Source: Bremia lactucae
Lineage: Eukaryota; Oomycota; Peronosporomycetes; Peronosporales; Peronosporaceae
Length of the DNA: 64,000 nt
Direction of reading: 5' to 3'
Assembly: GCF_004359215.1 (NCBI RefSeq)
Contig: NC_090617.1
Coordinates: forward strand, 1,680,731 to 1,744,730
Of this stretch, positions 9,271-19,350 are shown piece by piece. Within the stretch, counting starts at the first letter, position 1. The number at the start of each line of letters is the position of its first letter. The notes under the pieces were generated by a model, which was not told the origin of the DNA, searched no databases, and was given only the letters and a program-made list of their open reading frames with translations. A program made the position numbers and the translations under genes.

Positions 9271-10143
9271 GGAATTTTACTATCTCCATAGCAGAGTGAA
9301 GATTTGTTGGAGCATCTCAACAGAGGATGCCTCCGCAATTTCGTCTTTGACGGCCTCGAACACCTCGTTCGAAGGCCGTTCCTCTGTATTAGAAATTGAT
9401 CCAAAGGTCACTCGTTTAGACGTGCCTTTGATCGTCCGAATCTGTCGGGTACTCGTTCTTCGAGTCACCACGACCTTTGACTGGGAAGCGGGTGCCGTTG
9501 CTCTCCTGGCTAACGCACCCGGTTCATGCGACGCTTGACTTTCTGTCAGCTCGCCGTCTACTTCCACAAGCTCTCCGCTCTGTGCAGAACATCCAGACGC
9601 ATGACTGCTTGTCATTGTCCTTTTCACTACCCAGTCTCCACGAGCTGGGTAGGAATTGGTAACGTTTGACATCCACCTCAACTGTGTTCGACACGACATC
9701 AATTGCAGACGCCTCTTGCAGGAGCACATTTTTTCCGGTGTACTGCGTAGAGTTCGCAACTGTGCGTGTACGCCAGTCTATCCATGGTTGGTACTTTGCC
9801 GACCATGGCATGCCTAGGATGAGGTCATACGGACTCTCCATACCTAGCGCTGTGAGCTTCTCTTTACAAGAGAAGTCACTAAAGCTGAAGGCGAGTTCTA
9901 CCTAAACTCCCTCAGACATAACGAGCCAAACGCCCCCCCTTCTCGCTTGCCGCCCTGGTGAAGCGACTCAAACATCGCCGGTCTATTTCTATGAGCCGCG
10001 ATTTGTACAAAATTTTGTGATGCACCCGAATCCACTAGGAGGGTCATCACTTGGTCATAGCCCCTTACTTGAGCGCTATAGACCAGCAGGGTTGAGGTCC
10101 GAACGTTTGGTACTTTAGGGACTATGCTTCCCATTTGTTCCAC
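9271..10143 (-). pseudogene. pol: Retropepsin-like protease and PR-RT linker, family D
   Basis: The minus strand at 10143-9898 encodes LLVDSGASQNFV, the catalytic D-S-G-A of an aspartic protease. 9841-9524 encodes YDLILGMPWSAKYQPWIDW, the conserved DLILGMPW end of this fold. A Ser/Thr/Arg-rich linker follows at 9759-9280. Three frames are needed, so the gene is broken, although the catalytic triplet is kept. The protease would cleave Gag-Pol during particle maturation. Confidence 0.75.
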
Positions 10144-10177
10144 AACTCTGAACTTAGGGGTAGCTTCAGAGTCCCCG

Positions 10178-10483
10178 TCAGTAGGGCATCCTGCCCCTAC
10201 TGCGCTCCTGCATTTCCCGACCCCTCAGAGGTCGATGCAAACTCATGCATCTCGCATGCTGGCTCTTGTCATCGCCCTTTGGGTAGGGAGTCCTCTTGTT
10301 GGGCATCTTTACCCCAGCAGGGACCTTGGCATAGCAGCGAGCGATCATATGGCTGCACTTGCCGCATTCATAGCAGACAACGTCTGCATTGCTCAACTCC
10401 ATGGGAGTGGCATCTGACCTCTCGGCCGACGGCTTATATTTAACAGTCACCGAGGCACTGTTGAAGGATTGCTCCTCAACCAA
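10178..10483 (-). CDS. gag: Gag C-terminal part with CCHC zinc knuckle, family D fragment
   Basis: ORF of 101 codons with ATPMELSNADVV, the usual P-M-E/D-L lead-in, then CYECGKCSHMIARC, a C-x2-C-x4-H-x4-C knuckle that packages element RNA. It ends PNKRTPYPKGDDK. The main Gag body is upstream in other frames. A near-identical copy lies at 13956-14261. Confidence 0.8.
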   Translation of the reverse strand: MVEEQSFNSASVTVKYKPSAERSDATPMELSNADVVCYECGKCSHMIARCYAKVPAGVKMPNKRTPYPKGDDKSQHARCMSLHRPLRGREMQERSRGRMPY

Positions 10484-11294
10484 GGCAACTTGGATTGCCT
10501 CTTTTATCGTCGACGGCAGTTTTCTGAAAAGGCCTGTCGCGATGAGCCAGGCCGTAGTCCGTTCATAAACGTGGGCACCTTAATGTGCTCCGAAATCGGA
10601 CCTACGGTAAAGGACGCCGACAGCGGGCGCATCTCTTGCACATACTCTTGCAGAGATCGCTTCGCCTGTCGCGTCCAAAGAAGCGTGCCTGAAGCAACAC
10701 TTCGTCGTTCAGCGGCTGGTACATGGCGTGAATCTTTTTCTTAAGGCCCATGTAGGGAACGCATTTCTGTCCCCATAAGCGCCGAGTACTCTGAGGCCTT
10801 ACCGCGTAGATGCGACATGGCGTATGACATCATCCGGCTGTCGTCCTCGTTGAGCTGCGCGACACCGCATTGATTCACGGCTAAAAGCCAGTTAACAATC
10901 GTGTGCGCCGCAGTTCCATCGAACTTTGGCGGATCCATCCGAATGGGCCTCGGCTGATGCGGCCGGGCAGAGAGCTTCTCAACAGTCCTGTTGAGAGCCT
11001 CGCTCCGAGTCTGCTCATGCCTCAGCTCATCCTGAGTCTGAGTGAAAGAATCCGCCGCAGCATGGCTCTGTGCCTCGGACGCGGCTCTCTGCTGTCCGAG
11101 CACGAATGCCTCAAACTGATCCAACTGAGCAACATGTTGCTCAGGAGGACTGCCCAAGAGCCTGGACAGGGCTTGTTCACCAGTCCCTGCGCCATGTGCC
11201 CTGCCACCCCCGATGATGTTCGGAGAGGTGGTGAATGAGCTCAATCGATATTGAGGCTCATCCTCACGTACACACGCATAGATGCGGGTCGTGG
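10484..11294 (-). pseudogene. gag: Gag body, family D
   Basis: The open frame 10741-11346 runs through the PBS and into the LTR, so its first codons are not coding. The Gag part starts near GEQALSRLLGSPPEQHV and has an Ala/Gln-rich coiled segment, then RPIRMDPPKFDGT, HTIVNWLLAV and MMSYAMSHLRGKASE, typical of the capsid region of gypsy Gag. It aligns with 40456-40989 of D-2. Below 10741 the reading continues in other frames to the zinc knuckle at 10483. Confidence 0.72.
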
Positions 11295-11298
11295 GAAG

Positions 11299-11316
11299 GA
11301 TTTCAAGTGCCACCAA
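11299..11316 (-). other. Primer-binding site of D-1
   Basis: TTGGTGGCACTTGAAATC follows the LTR end; D-2 has TTGGTAGCACTTGAAATC at the same place. Confidence 0.5.
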
Positions 11317-11317
11317 G

Positions 11318-11849
11318 TGTAAGCGGGCACGTCGTAATGCGGCCACGCTCTACTTAGACACACACCCTAGCACAGCGAGGAAGCGGTTAAACCAGCTTCT
11401 CTTGCGTGCAGTGAGTTAGTTGTGGTGGGCGCGTTAGCGTCCTCACCCAACGCACTAAGTACTTTAGTTAACTGTCGTCACGGGAGCGGTAATACGGCTC
11501 CTCGTTTGCACTTACTAAGTAGGAAGTAGTTTTCAGACTAATTTATATTTAATCGCATCAAATATAAAGAACAAGTTTTACCAATAAAAATTGCATCTCT
11601 ATAGATACCACTAATATTTATTGCGAGCGTATCTTTGTAAATACCTCGCGTAATGGATGACGCTAGGCGTCATCCCTCCTTTAGTGAATGCACCTATGTG
11701 CATCACATACACAAGGGTTCGTCACAAATGTGAATCACATCCGAGTGCTGGGTCTAATTACTTTATTTAAGTAATTCATTATCCCCTTAAGTACACCAAT
11801 TGTACTTAACGTTGACTGTGTGGCATTAGGGCAACTTTAGCCCGTTAGA
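11318..11849 (-). repeat. LTR, family D, 5' LTR of D-1
   Basis: On the plus strand it starts tgtaagcgggcacg and ends ctttagcccgttaga (last CA changed to GA). It contains the palindrome GGATGACGC-tag-GCGTCATCC typical of D LTRs. Confidence 0.85.
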
Positions 11850-11912
11850 GTTTTAATTTTGACAACCTCAGCTTGACTCCGGACAGTACTTAATAAGGCT
11901 AGAGGCTACGCC

Positions 11913-11979
11913 TGTAGTGAAGGTACATCGCTCCTTAAGTTAGATGAAGATTTTTAGATTCAGGGAGTCACACAGTTCC
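11913..11979 (-). repeat. LTR fragment, family C (67 bp end)
   Basis: tgtagtgaaggtac... then tagattcagggagtcac matches the end of family C LTRs (51726, 57366). It is cut at 11979 where a B LTR begins. Confidence 0.55.
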
Positions 11980-12476
11980 TGTAACGGGGCATCCTTTGCT
12001 GGTACTGATAACTTTTCTAGTCAACCTATACTGATTCCAGTGAAGGTAGGGCGTCTCGACTACTTTACGTACACGACGTGCAAAGGAAGATTCTAAGTAG
12101 CTAGGAAGTCCTAGCTACTAAAGGTTATTTCTAAGGCTTTAGATGAGGGGAAAGAAAAACTTTTTTAATGTATTAAGCTCCTACGTTACAATCTTCTATC
12201 TACTACTGACTTTATTCTATTAATAATAAATTGTGTCTGGCTTCTAGTGCACCGCACAATCGTGTCTTATAACGATAGGCGGGGGTAATTTAGACATAAA
12301 TAAACCAATTAATAGAACTAATGTCTTTTTGCGTCAATATAACCAAATTTGATAATATTGGAACTATTATGTCAAAATTAATTAAGATAGTAACTCGTAC
12401 TTTTAAATATTATTTCCTCTCATAGCAAATAATATAAATGATATCTCTTATTGAAATTAATATTTATGTAACGAGA
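11980..12476 (-). repeat. LTR, family B, 3' LTR of B-1
   Basis: The plus strand starts tgtaacggggcatcctttg and matches 57843-58354 in reverse. The first bases of the LTR (TGTAACGGGG on the minus strand) are missing and the G run of the PPT is fused directly to TCTCGTTACATAA. Confidence 0.75.
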
Positions 12477-12490
12477 CCCCCCCCCTTAAG
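12477..12490 (-). other. 3' polypurine tract of B-1
   Basis: The minus strand reads CTTAAGGGGGGGGG directly before the LTR. A nearly identical stretch occurs inside the integrase region at 14906-14918. Confidence 0.65.
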
Positions 12491-12623
12491 CAATAGTCAC
12501 AATACTGACTGATGTGGAGTGATTAAGATTACTATCCTGTAAATTTATAATAATTGGTTTCAATTTTTAAAACTCCAATTTTATTGCATTGTTGATTTTT
12601 GTTTAAAATAAATTCGTTTGCGC

Positions 12624-13690
12624 ATGGTGTCTAAACCCCTGCGCGTCGCTTGTGAGGGTGCAAAGCTGGCAGCTGCACGGATCGGTGCAGCTGTTAGTAA
12701 TGCTAATGTTTAGTAGACGCTCATGTGTCTACTAAACATTAAACATACGGGAAAGAAGTCACCTCCTACTCCAATTATAGGTGACTGGTTTAAGTCACCT
12801 GCTACTTCCATTGTAGGTGACTGGGATGAGTCAACATCATCGCCCGACTCGGTGAAAACTGTGATGGGCTCCGAATCAACCGAGGCCATGTCCGTGAAAC
12901 CTTCGAATTCTCATATGACAATCAAAAACGTGATCACCAAAAGGGTCTGACCAAGCGTCAAACGGAGTTGTTTGACGCTTGGTCAGACCCTTTTGGTGTG
13001 GAGTCATCTTGTGGTGGCTCCATGAAAGATGACTACTTAAGTGATGTCAGTATGCATCACCAGGAACGAAGTGATCGTAAAGGTCACTTCGGTATAAATG
13101 CTACTGCTCGTGCTTAGTAGGAATAAAGTGATTCTAAGGATCGCGCCGAGAGCCATGTTAGCGTTATCGTTAACATGAGCCAACGGGAGAGAGACCTCAA
13201 TGCGGTTCACTCCCGAAAAGAAGCCTTGGTTCCCTTAGAGGGCAACCAAACTCGTTGGTCTAGTATGACCAACAATCGGGTTCATATTTCGTTGCTCGAC
13301 TCATCCAGGCTTCACAAGCCTAGTGAGGACGAAATGGAATTCTTGATCGATGGCTTTTCCGGCATCGGTGGTAAACTTGTAAGCGAGGAAAGAAACTTAA
13401 TCCTTTGTTCCAAGCCTGGGAAGCATTTGTACAGAATGTGCAAAACATAGGCCATGAGGTCTGGCTTGACAAACTAGATGCTTCCGTGAACTGTTCGAAA
13501 AATAGACCGTATTCGGTGCGCGCTACAAGCTGCACCGTTGGTCTAGAGAGGCAGGGTTACATTGCCTCCCGTGAAGGACGCTTGTCCATTCTGTTTTAAG
13601 GGCGCAGGTCATGCCCCTAAGGAAGCATACTCCCTTAAGATTCTCATTGGAGAATGATCATTTCTTGTGAGATGCGCGAAGATTGAGGAC
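12624..13690 (+). pseudogene. Antisense ORF of family B (Cys-containing protein), broken copy
   Basis: It runs opposite to the element, starting 130 bases inside the PPT. The frames are MVSKPLRVACEG (12624), a stretch with the repeat KSPPTPIIGDWF/KSPATSIVGDWD (12757-12828), an acidic stretch after the hairpin at 12970, an ORF at 13175-13450, and a block near 13518-13630 reading YKLHRWSREAGLHC and then DACPFCFKGAGHAPKEAYS after one indel. The last block matches the family A antisense ORF (YKLHRLSREAGL, CCVD). This supports a shared protein family with conserved Cys residues. Function unknown. Confidence 0.6.
12670..12998. repeat. Cluster of perfect inverted repeats and a 36-bp tandem repeat
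   Basis: Arms 12670-12678/12685-12693 (9 bp), 12704-12718/12727-12741 (15 bp), two 8-bp AGTCACCT/AGGTGACT pairs inside a 36-bp tandem repeat (12757-12792, 12793-12828), and 12935-12963/12970-12998 (29 bp, loop GGAGTT). Confidence 0.9.
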
Positions 13691-13694
13691 CACC

Positions 13695-14358
13695 ATCCTT
13701 TACGAGCCGAACGTGCTCGTTCTCTCTTGGCCCTGTGTAGCGACTCAAACATCGCCGGTCTCTTTGTATGAGCCGCGATTTGTAACAAAATTTTGTGATG
13801 CACCCGAATCCACTAGGAGGGTCATCACTTGGTCATAGCCCCTTACTTGAGCGCTATAGACCAGCAGGGTTGAGGTCCGAACGTTTGGTACTTTAGGGAC
13901 TATGCTTCCCATTTGTTCCACAACTCTGAACTTAGGGGTAGCTTCAGAGTCCCCGTCAGTAGGGCATCCTGCCCCTACTGCGCTCCTGCATTTCCCGACC
14001 CCTTAGAGGTCGATGCAAACTCATGCATCTCGCATGCTGGCTCTTGTCATCGCCCTTTGGGTAGGGAGTCCTCTTGTTGGGCATCTTTACCCCAGCAGGG
14101 ACCTTGGCATAGCAGCGAGCGATCATATGGCTGCACTTGCCGCATTCATAGCAGACAACGTCTGCATTGCTCAACTCCATGGGAGTGGCATCTGACCTCT
14201 CGGCCGACGGCTTATATTTAACAGTCACCGAGGCACTGTTGAAGGATTGCTCCTCAACCAAGGCAACTTGGATTGCCTCTTTTATCGTCGACGGCAGTTT
14301 TCTGAAAAGGCCTGTCGCGATGAGCCAGGCCGTAGTCCGTTCATAAACGTGGGCACCT
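13695..14358 (-). pseudogene. Family D gag-knuckle/protease fragment inserted in B-1
   Basis: 13740-14358 is nearly identical to 9960-10580 of D-1. It contains CYECGKCSHMIARC (gag CCHC, ORF 13956-14261) and the protease start with the Asp-containing region. It has no LTR and ends abruptly at 14358, where family B pol resumes. It interrupts B exactly between its antisense ORF and its pol tail. Confidence 0.8.
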
Positions 14359-15725
14359 ATGGTGGCACGGGCGGAGATGCCCGAATATAACGAGGATGCG
14401 TACGCATTGCCTTGGCGGTGCAGTACACGAAACTGGAAATCTACTTTGGCAGTAATTTATTACTGCCCACATTCGTCACTACATGTTTTGGTTGATTTAG
14501 ATCATTAAATGAAAAAAATGTTTGCTCTTCCATTTTTGTTAAAGTTCCGATTTTCGGGCCACCGCAATAGCGATAAAATTTTGTACGAAACGGACCACTG
14601 CATTTCTAGTCAGCAGAAATGCACCTGCTGACTCGGTTTTGTTTTTGTCTTCAGTCGCCGGGGTGCGACCGGAGCGCGTTGCGGATACGTCATTGTCCTC
14701 ATTAGTGAGAGCATTATTGCTTTCACTAATATTATTGTTTTCAATGCTGAGTCTTTTGGCATCGTTATCAAAGACAGTAATAGCATTATTGCCAATACTG
14801 AGTTTTTCACTACAATGTTAATTAAAATAACACCGGTATCCTTCGCATTAATCATTGTGTCAATGCGTGATGAGCAAGAACTAGAAAGTTCTTTGCTCCA
14901 GCAGACCCCCCCCCTTGAACAAGAGTCACTCTCAAACAAGGTGGGTATACGTGGATGGCGTTAGCCATTCACATTAAATAGTGTATGCTTCGTAAAAGCA
15001 TGCACTGAATTGTTGATATCAAATTTTACCATCGGCAAGAACTCGCTTCCACTCGTAAAAAAGTTGACGAAATCGCGAAGTATCTGTTCGAGGATACAAT
15101 TTGCACTTTCAGTACCATCTGTTTCAGGCTGGTCAGAAGTTGACATTTTCAATCGCGTTCCAATTTGAACACAGATTGCCAAAATTTCGACCCAAAACAG
15201 TTCATGTGGTAACCCATGGAGTCGAAAAATCGTGTCTACAAAGACACGAGCATAGCCTTTGGCTGTGATCGGCTCCGGAACGGCAGCAAGATGTACCATT
15301 TCGCTGAAACGATCAACAAAAACAAGAATACCCCATTTGTTCTTATGATCGTCGTCGGAAAATCCGAAGACGAAGTCTCGTTAATACAGACTGCCAACAC
15401 TCTGCCGGAACAGGCAGATGTTGTAATGGAGCACGGGTGAAGCACTGGGCTTTACCCGCTGACAAACTTCACAAGCACGTATGTACTTGCGGACAAACTC
15501 ATACTGGCGTAGCCAGTAGAAGTCGCGACTTATTATGAGATAGGCCTTTTCACGTCCACGATGACCACTTATTGGTGCATCGTGGCCTTCATTCATGATG
15601 TGTAATCGCAAATCAATATGGCTGCGGATGACGACTCGAGGTACGTCGCTAGCAATTACTGTGTAATACAAGAACCCGTTGCGTGTTATGCATCGATCTG
15701 TTGAGAATCGATACAATTTCGACAA
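14359..15725 (-). pseudogene. pol: Integrase and pol tail, family B (B-1)
   Basis: ORF 15381-15725 has YNEGHDAPISGHRGREK-like and CEVCQRVKP, the complete HHCC zinc site. ORF 14961-15299 has MVHLAAVPEPITA and QPETDGTESAN, where the catalytic Glu region is altered. The spacer 14610-14939 contains a run of nine G on the minus strand (14906-14914). 14359-14575 aligns with the GPF tail at 63600-63780 (FRVLHRQGNAYA) with a small deletion. Multiple frameshifts. Confidence 0.7.
14906..14918 (-). other. Internal polypurine tract (central-PPT-like), B-1
   Basis: The minus strand reads TTCAAGGGGGGGGG preceded by GTGACTCTTG. The 3' PPT of the same element reads TTAAGGGGGGGGG preceded by GTGACTATTG. The equivalent site in B-3 is at 63181-63193. 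Confidence 0.5.
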
Positions 15726-16562
15726 TCATTTCAAGGAGTATTGAGATGGATATCTAAGGTAATCCATCAACCCTTTAGGAGCCTTATCTTCTTGATAAGC
15801 TCTTCTAACGTCGTCAAAAGATGCTGACGACGGAACACGTATTGCTGCAACAGTGGCCTTATGCTCACTGCTGATTTGCAAAGCCGGTTTAAAATCGAGC
15901 CGACGCGAAAGCGCATCAGCGTCGACATTGAGTCGCCCTGGTTTATATTCCACGAAGAAGTTATACTCCGCGAAAAAGGCCAATCATCTCGCCATTCTTT
16001 GGGACCCCCGATCGTGCGTAAAGAAGCATGGTGTATATTAACAACGGTCTATCTCCCAAAAATAGACCCTAAGCTTAGCCACTGCATATTTCATGGCAAG
16101 AAGTTCCTTGTCATGCACTGAGTACATGCGTTCAGCTGGTTGAAGCTGACGCGTCTGATAGCAAACGACGCGCTCTGCGCCGTCTGTGTCATATTGCATA
16201 ACGCACAGCCGATTGCAAAGTTGCTAAGAAACGCTGACAATTTGCGTTCGATGACCACTTAACATTTTTCTTTAACAAAGAAAAAAGATGTATTGTCATT
16301 TTGGTGTAATTGCGGGAGTGCTAGTGCAGGAATGCCGCTAAGCTGAGAGACTTTCGAGGTTCCTTTTATATCGACTGGCACAGGCCAGTTCGGTAATCGC
16401 ATTGATTTTTGGATTCGGGGGCAACACCGTGTTTACTCACGATGCACCCAAAAAGTGGTTTTCGCTTGCAGTCAATATACACTTCTTGAGATTTGCATAG
16501 AACTTGTGCTTACGGATAAGTGTAAGAACCTTTACATCTTCTCTGGGATCTCACAGATGCCT
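15726..16562 (-). pseudogene. pol: End of RT and RNase H, family B (B-1)
   Basis: 15983-15726 encodes AFFAEYNFFVEYKPGRLNVDADALSRR, the RNase H tail. Above it, translated fragments include DRPLL, HKFYANLKKCI (RT thumb) and NYTKMTIHL. The reading is broken by many stops. The match to B stops at about 16562 where MULE sequence begins. Confidence 0.65.
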
Positions 16563-16570
16563 CAACCAAC

Positions 16571-18405
16571 TCAAACTGCAAGAGGTCCCTCTCTGTATAG
16601 GTGGAGGTAGCGGTGGCAGATTGGTCTCCCCAAGGAGCCTACAGGACGGCCGCGGCCTCGTAGCACAGCAGGATTGAGGACATTGGCTGTTGGCAAGGTG
16701 GCAATACGATCTAGGATCACCTTTTGGCGGTAGATGGACGCATTGTTGTACTCTTCCTGAAACCGCCCAAGAGCATCTTCAATTTGCAGTTCTGCTGCTA
16801 TTGCTGGTGCTGCACGACATGGCTGCACCAACCACTAGTGCACATCGAAATCCTCAGCAGAGAGTGGAATTGCTGGTTGTGCAGTTGCACTTGCACGGAA
16901 CCAGTTCTTGCAAGGATGCCCATGTTTTAATGAGAACAAACCTTGAAAGGCTCCCCTGCTATTTTCGAGTCTCAATGTGAACTGCCGAAAGGTTGACTCC
17001 AATCGTGCAGCTGAAATCTTCCCCATAACTGCGGCAAAAATTGGCCCAAACTGGATGTCTGCAACTGATTGTTCGATGGCAGTTTGGTGTTTGGTAGTGG
17101 CAAACTGCCCATCACAGGCAAGACGGTAGGCTGAATCTACCCTCAAGAGGTCACCTGGGAGACCGAGATCCACTTTTTCAATGCCGAGTGCGCGCTCTCC
17201 ACCCTCGACGTGGTGGTACGGTCAAAGTGTAGCTTGCCTCGCATAAGCATGCTACAAACCTTTCCTTATAGACAAGCCATGTAGTCTCAAGATAGGCCAT
17301 GACATGACGTGAAAACATTTCTTGCATAACCTCAAACTGCTGTTTATAATATGCCACTGTGTATGAAAACACATGAGCGTTGCACTGCTTGAGTAGCTCC
17401 TGACAAGCCTCCATTGAGTCAAGTGACAGTCGATGCTCGGCTGTTATGCTATTGCTGATATGCCAGGCAAAGAAGCAAGTTAGCATCAGGAAACACGCTG
17501 TCAAGCGAGTTCATCAAGGCCAACTCTCGGTCAGTGACAAAGGTGGATGGGACAACCCCAAACAGCTCTAAAACGCGTGCCAGAAGCTGCACTGCCCACA
17601 GGTAATTCTCTTCTGCCTCTGCTGCAATGAAGCAGTATGCAAACGTGAATGTCTGCGGTGTGGCGGTCACGCCTACAACGTGCATCAATGGCAGCCCAAA
17701 GCTGTTAGTATTCAATCAACCATATTTTTCCCGCTGAGAACTTGCTGCAGACTTCCTTTGCTGATGGTGAGACAATGAACAGGTGTGTGAGCCTTTGTTG
17801 GTCGTCAAACTGCGTGAAATAAGGAGCCTCGGCCTCGTTCCTTTCAAGGTTGTCAAGCAGCGCTTGAAGCGGAGAGCGGCCAGCCAGCTTGAATTAAGTT
17901 GTACACATCGCGAGGGGTCACGCTCACAGTTTGCCTGCGCATTGTACTGACTATGCGCGTCGGTCGCAGCCCATCTGAAGCAAGCCGAAAAACTTCTTGG
18001 CGTTGGAATGGGGTTAGTCACGTCCTTGCGGGTGGACAGACGGGTCGGCAAAGGGTGCATGGTTGCGTTCCTTGTCATAAAAGACCCTGCCCACTCTGTC
18101 CCATTTTGACGGCGTGTGGTGCAGTTAAAGGTACATCCTGTTCCCCGACTGCCACGCACGTGTTTGCGTTGTTGCTGTTCTGCTTCTGCCTCTGGTTGTG
18201 GCTGTTGTGCTCCACAAGAACAGTAGAGACTCACAACTTTCACGTCACCAGCTTTTTTGTTACCCACCCGCCTTGTATGTGTGATAGTCAAAACAAAACC
18301 CTCGTCATGCAATTGAGTATCTACTGCAACACGAGCCTCTTCTAGGGTAGCAAATACACACTATCCGAGCTCTTCAAGTAGTTCCAAGTTGTTCAGGTTG
18401 TTCAT
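16571..18405 (-). pseudogene. MULE transposase, frameshifted
   Basis: From ATG 18405 (MNNLNNLELLEELG, then a stop) the reading gives FATLEEARVAVDT and GFVLTITHTRR, a FAR1-type N-terminal zinc domain pattern, in ORF 17716-18312. ORF 17449-17715 has LPLMHVVGVTATPQTFTFAY and FVTDRELALMNSL, the core of the MULE transposase domain with its second catalytic Asp. ORF 17178-17504 continues with the downstream helices, and 16835-17173 follows. ORF 16571-16831 ends NPAVLRGRGRPVGSLGRP, the typical basic GRP-rich tail of these transposases. At least four frames are used, so it is dead. Confidence 0.75.
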
Positions 18406-18755
18406 TGCAAAGAGATTGAAGTGTTATGGTAAGTGAATTGTCGCCAACAAATGGCGGCGGCAAAATATTTTTTTCGTTATAATTTATGTAACGATATAGC
18501 CAATCACAGGCCTCGAACACTAGCTTTGGGGTTCTATATCAACATGGTGAGTGGTGGTTAGCCAAAGGTGAGTGCTGGTTAGCGGCTCCCTTTTTACAAA
18601 ATATATACTTTTTTTAATAAATAAAAAACTAGTTTTAAACTCGCAAACTAAATCGTTATTCCCACAGCCTATGTATTCGAGGTTCCAATCCAAAATGTCT
18701 ACAAGTATGCGATACTTAATAGGGACATGTATAATTTTATTATACAAAGGGTGCT
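18406..18755. other. MULE upstream region with repeated segment
   Basis: AT-rich. It contains GGCGGC, GGCCTCGAA, GGTGGTTAGC and GTTAGCGGCTCCCTTT in an order repeated at 22478-22669. No gene seen. Confidence 0.45.
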
Positions 18756-19293
18756 TGTAACGGGGTGTACGTTACACTAACATTATCTCCTATAAGAGGA
18801 AAATAGATACTATTTCCTATGAGAGGAATAAATAAAGAAGTACACAATTATTAGTTATATTTAATTTGACTTAATAGTTCCAATATTACCAGATTTGGTA
18901 ATGTTGACGCAAAAAGAAATTATTTCTTTTGATTAGTTGATTTAAGTTAAAAATCAAACCCGTCAATCGATATAAGATACGATTGTGTGGTGCGCAAGTA
19001 GGCGCCAAGTGCGCATGTAGGCGCCAAGTGCGCAAGTCGGCGCATAGATAATTTGTTATTAATGTCATAAAGTCAGTTGAAGACAGAAGATCGATACGGA
19101 GGTACTTGATAGATTAATACAGTTTTACTTTTTCTCTATTCTGAAGCCTTGAAATTCACATTTGACAGCTCAGACTTCCAAGATACTTAGAATCTTTCTC
19201 TGCACGTCGTGTACGTGAAGAAGTCGAGGCGACCCACCTTTACTGTGATCAATGTAGGTTGACTAGTATACTAGCAAAGGGTGACCTGTTACA
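18756..19293 (+). repeat. LTR, family B, 5' LTR of B-2
   Basis: Starts TGTAACGGGGTGTACGTTACA and ends GTGACCTGTTACA. It contains three tandem 19-bp units (TGCGCAAGTAGGCGCCAAG type, 18991-19047), where the B-3 LTR has one. Confidence 0.85.
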
Positions 19294-19311
19294 CCTGGTA
19301 GCACTTTGAAG
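19294..19311 (+). other. Primer-binding site of B-2
   Basis: CCTGGTAGCACTTTGAAG directly after the LTR. Confidence 0.6.
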
Positions 19312-19350
19312 TCCTTTCAACGGTCCATGCACGTTCCATCCAACATATAC

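Larger units (their letters stand above)
4673..11849 (-). mobile_element. Family D Ty3/gypsy element with chromodomain (copy D-1), 3'-truncated
   Basis: On the minus strand the order is 5' LTR (11849-11318), PBS, gag, CCHC, protease, RT, then an inverted RNase H segment, integrase, GPF module and chromodomain, ending at about 4673 without PPT or 3' LTR. A gap and a duplicated RT segment lie at 7938-9207. Several frames are broken, so it cannot be autonomous. Confidence 0.8.
11980..16562 (-). mobile_element. Family B Ty3/gypsy element (copy B-1), 5'-truncated
   Basis: Minus-strand order from the right: end of RT (16562), RNase H, integrase, pol tail, then an inserted D fragment (13695-14358), an antisense ORF on the plus strand, PPT and 3' LTR. 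The 5' half is missing and replaced by MULE sequence. Confidence 0.72.
16563..18755 (-). mobile_element. Mutator-like (MULE) DNA transposon relic
   Basis: A broken MULE transposase fills 16571-18405 on the minus strand. The flank 18406-18755 has a segment repeated at 22478-22669. Terminal inverted repeats could not be found on both sides, so the borders are set by the neighbouring elements. Confidence 0.65.

Noticed and set aside
9524..9841. Two overlapping minus ORFs (9280-9759 and 9524-9841) as separate genes
   Set aside because: They are two frames of one broken protease-linker region.
10903..11238. Plus-strand ORF antisense to D gag as another antisense gene
   Set aside because: It is Leu/Ser-rich and open in both D copies, but the gag here is highly conserved between them, so openness is explained by gag; it does not resemble the 3' antisense proteins.
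12477..12485. Run of nine C as a sequencing error
   Set aside because: The same run recurs at 14906 and 63185 in homologous context and fits a PPT.
18572..18760. 62-codon plus ORF upstream of B-2
   Set aside because: AT-rich low-complexity frame ending in the LTR; no support.
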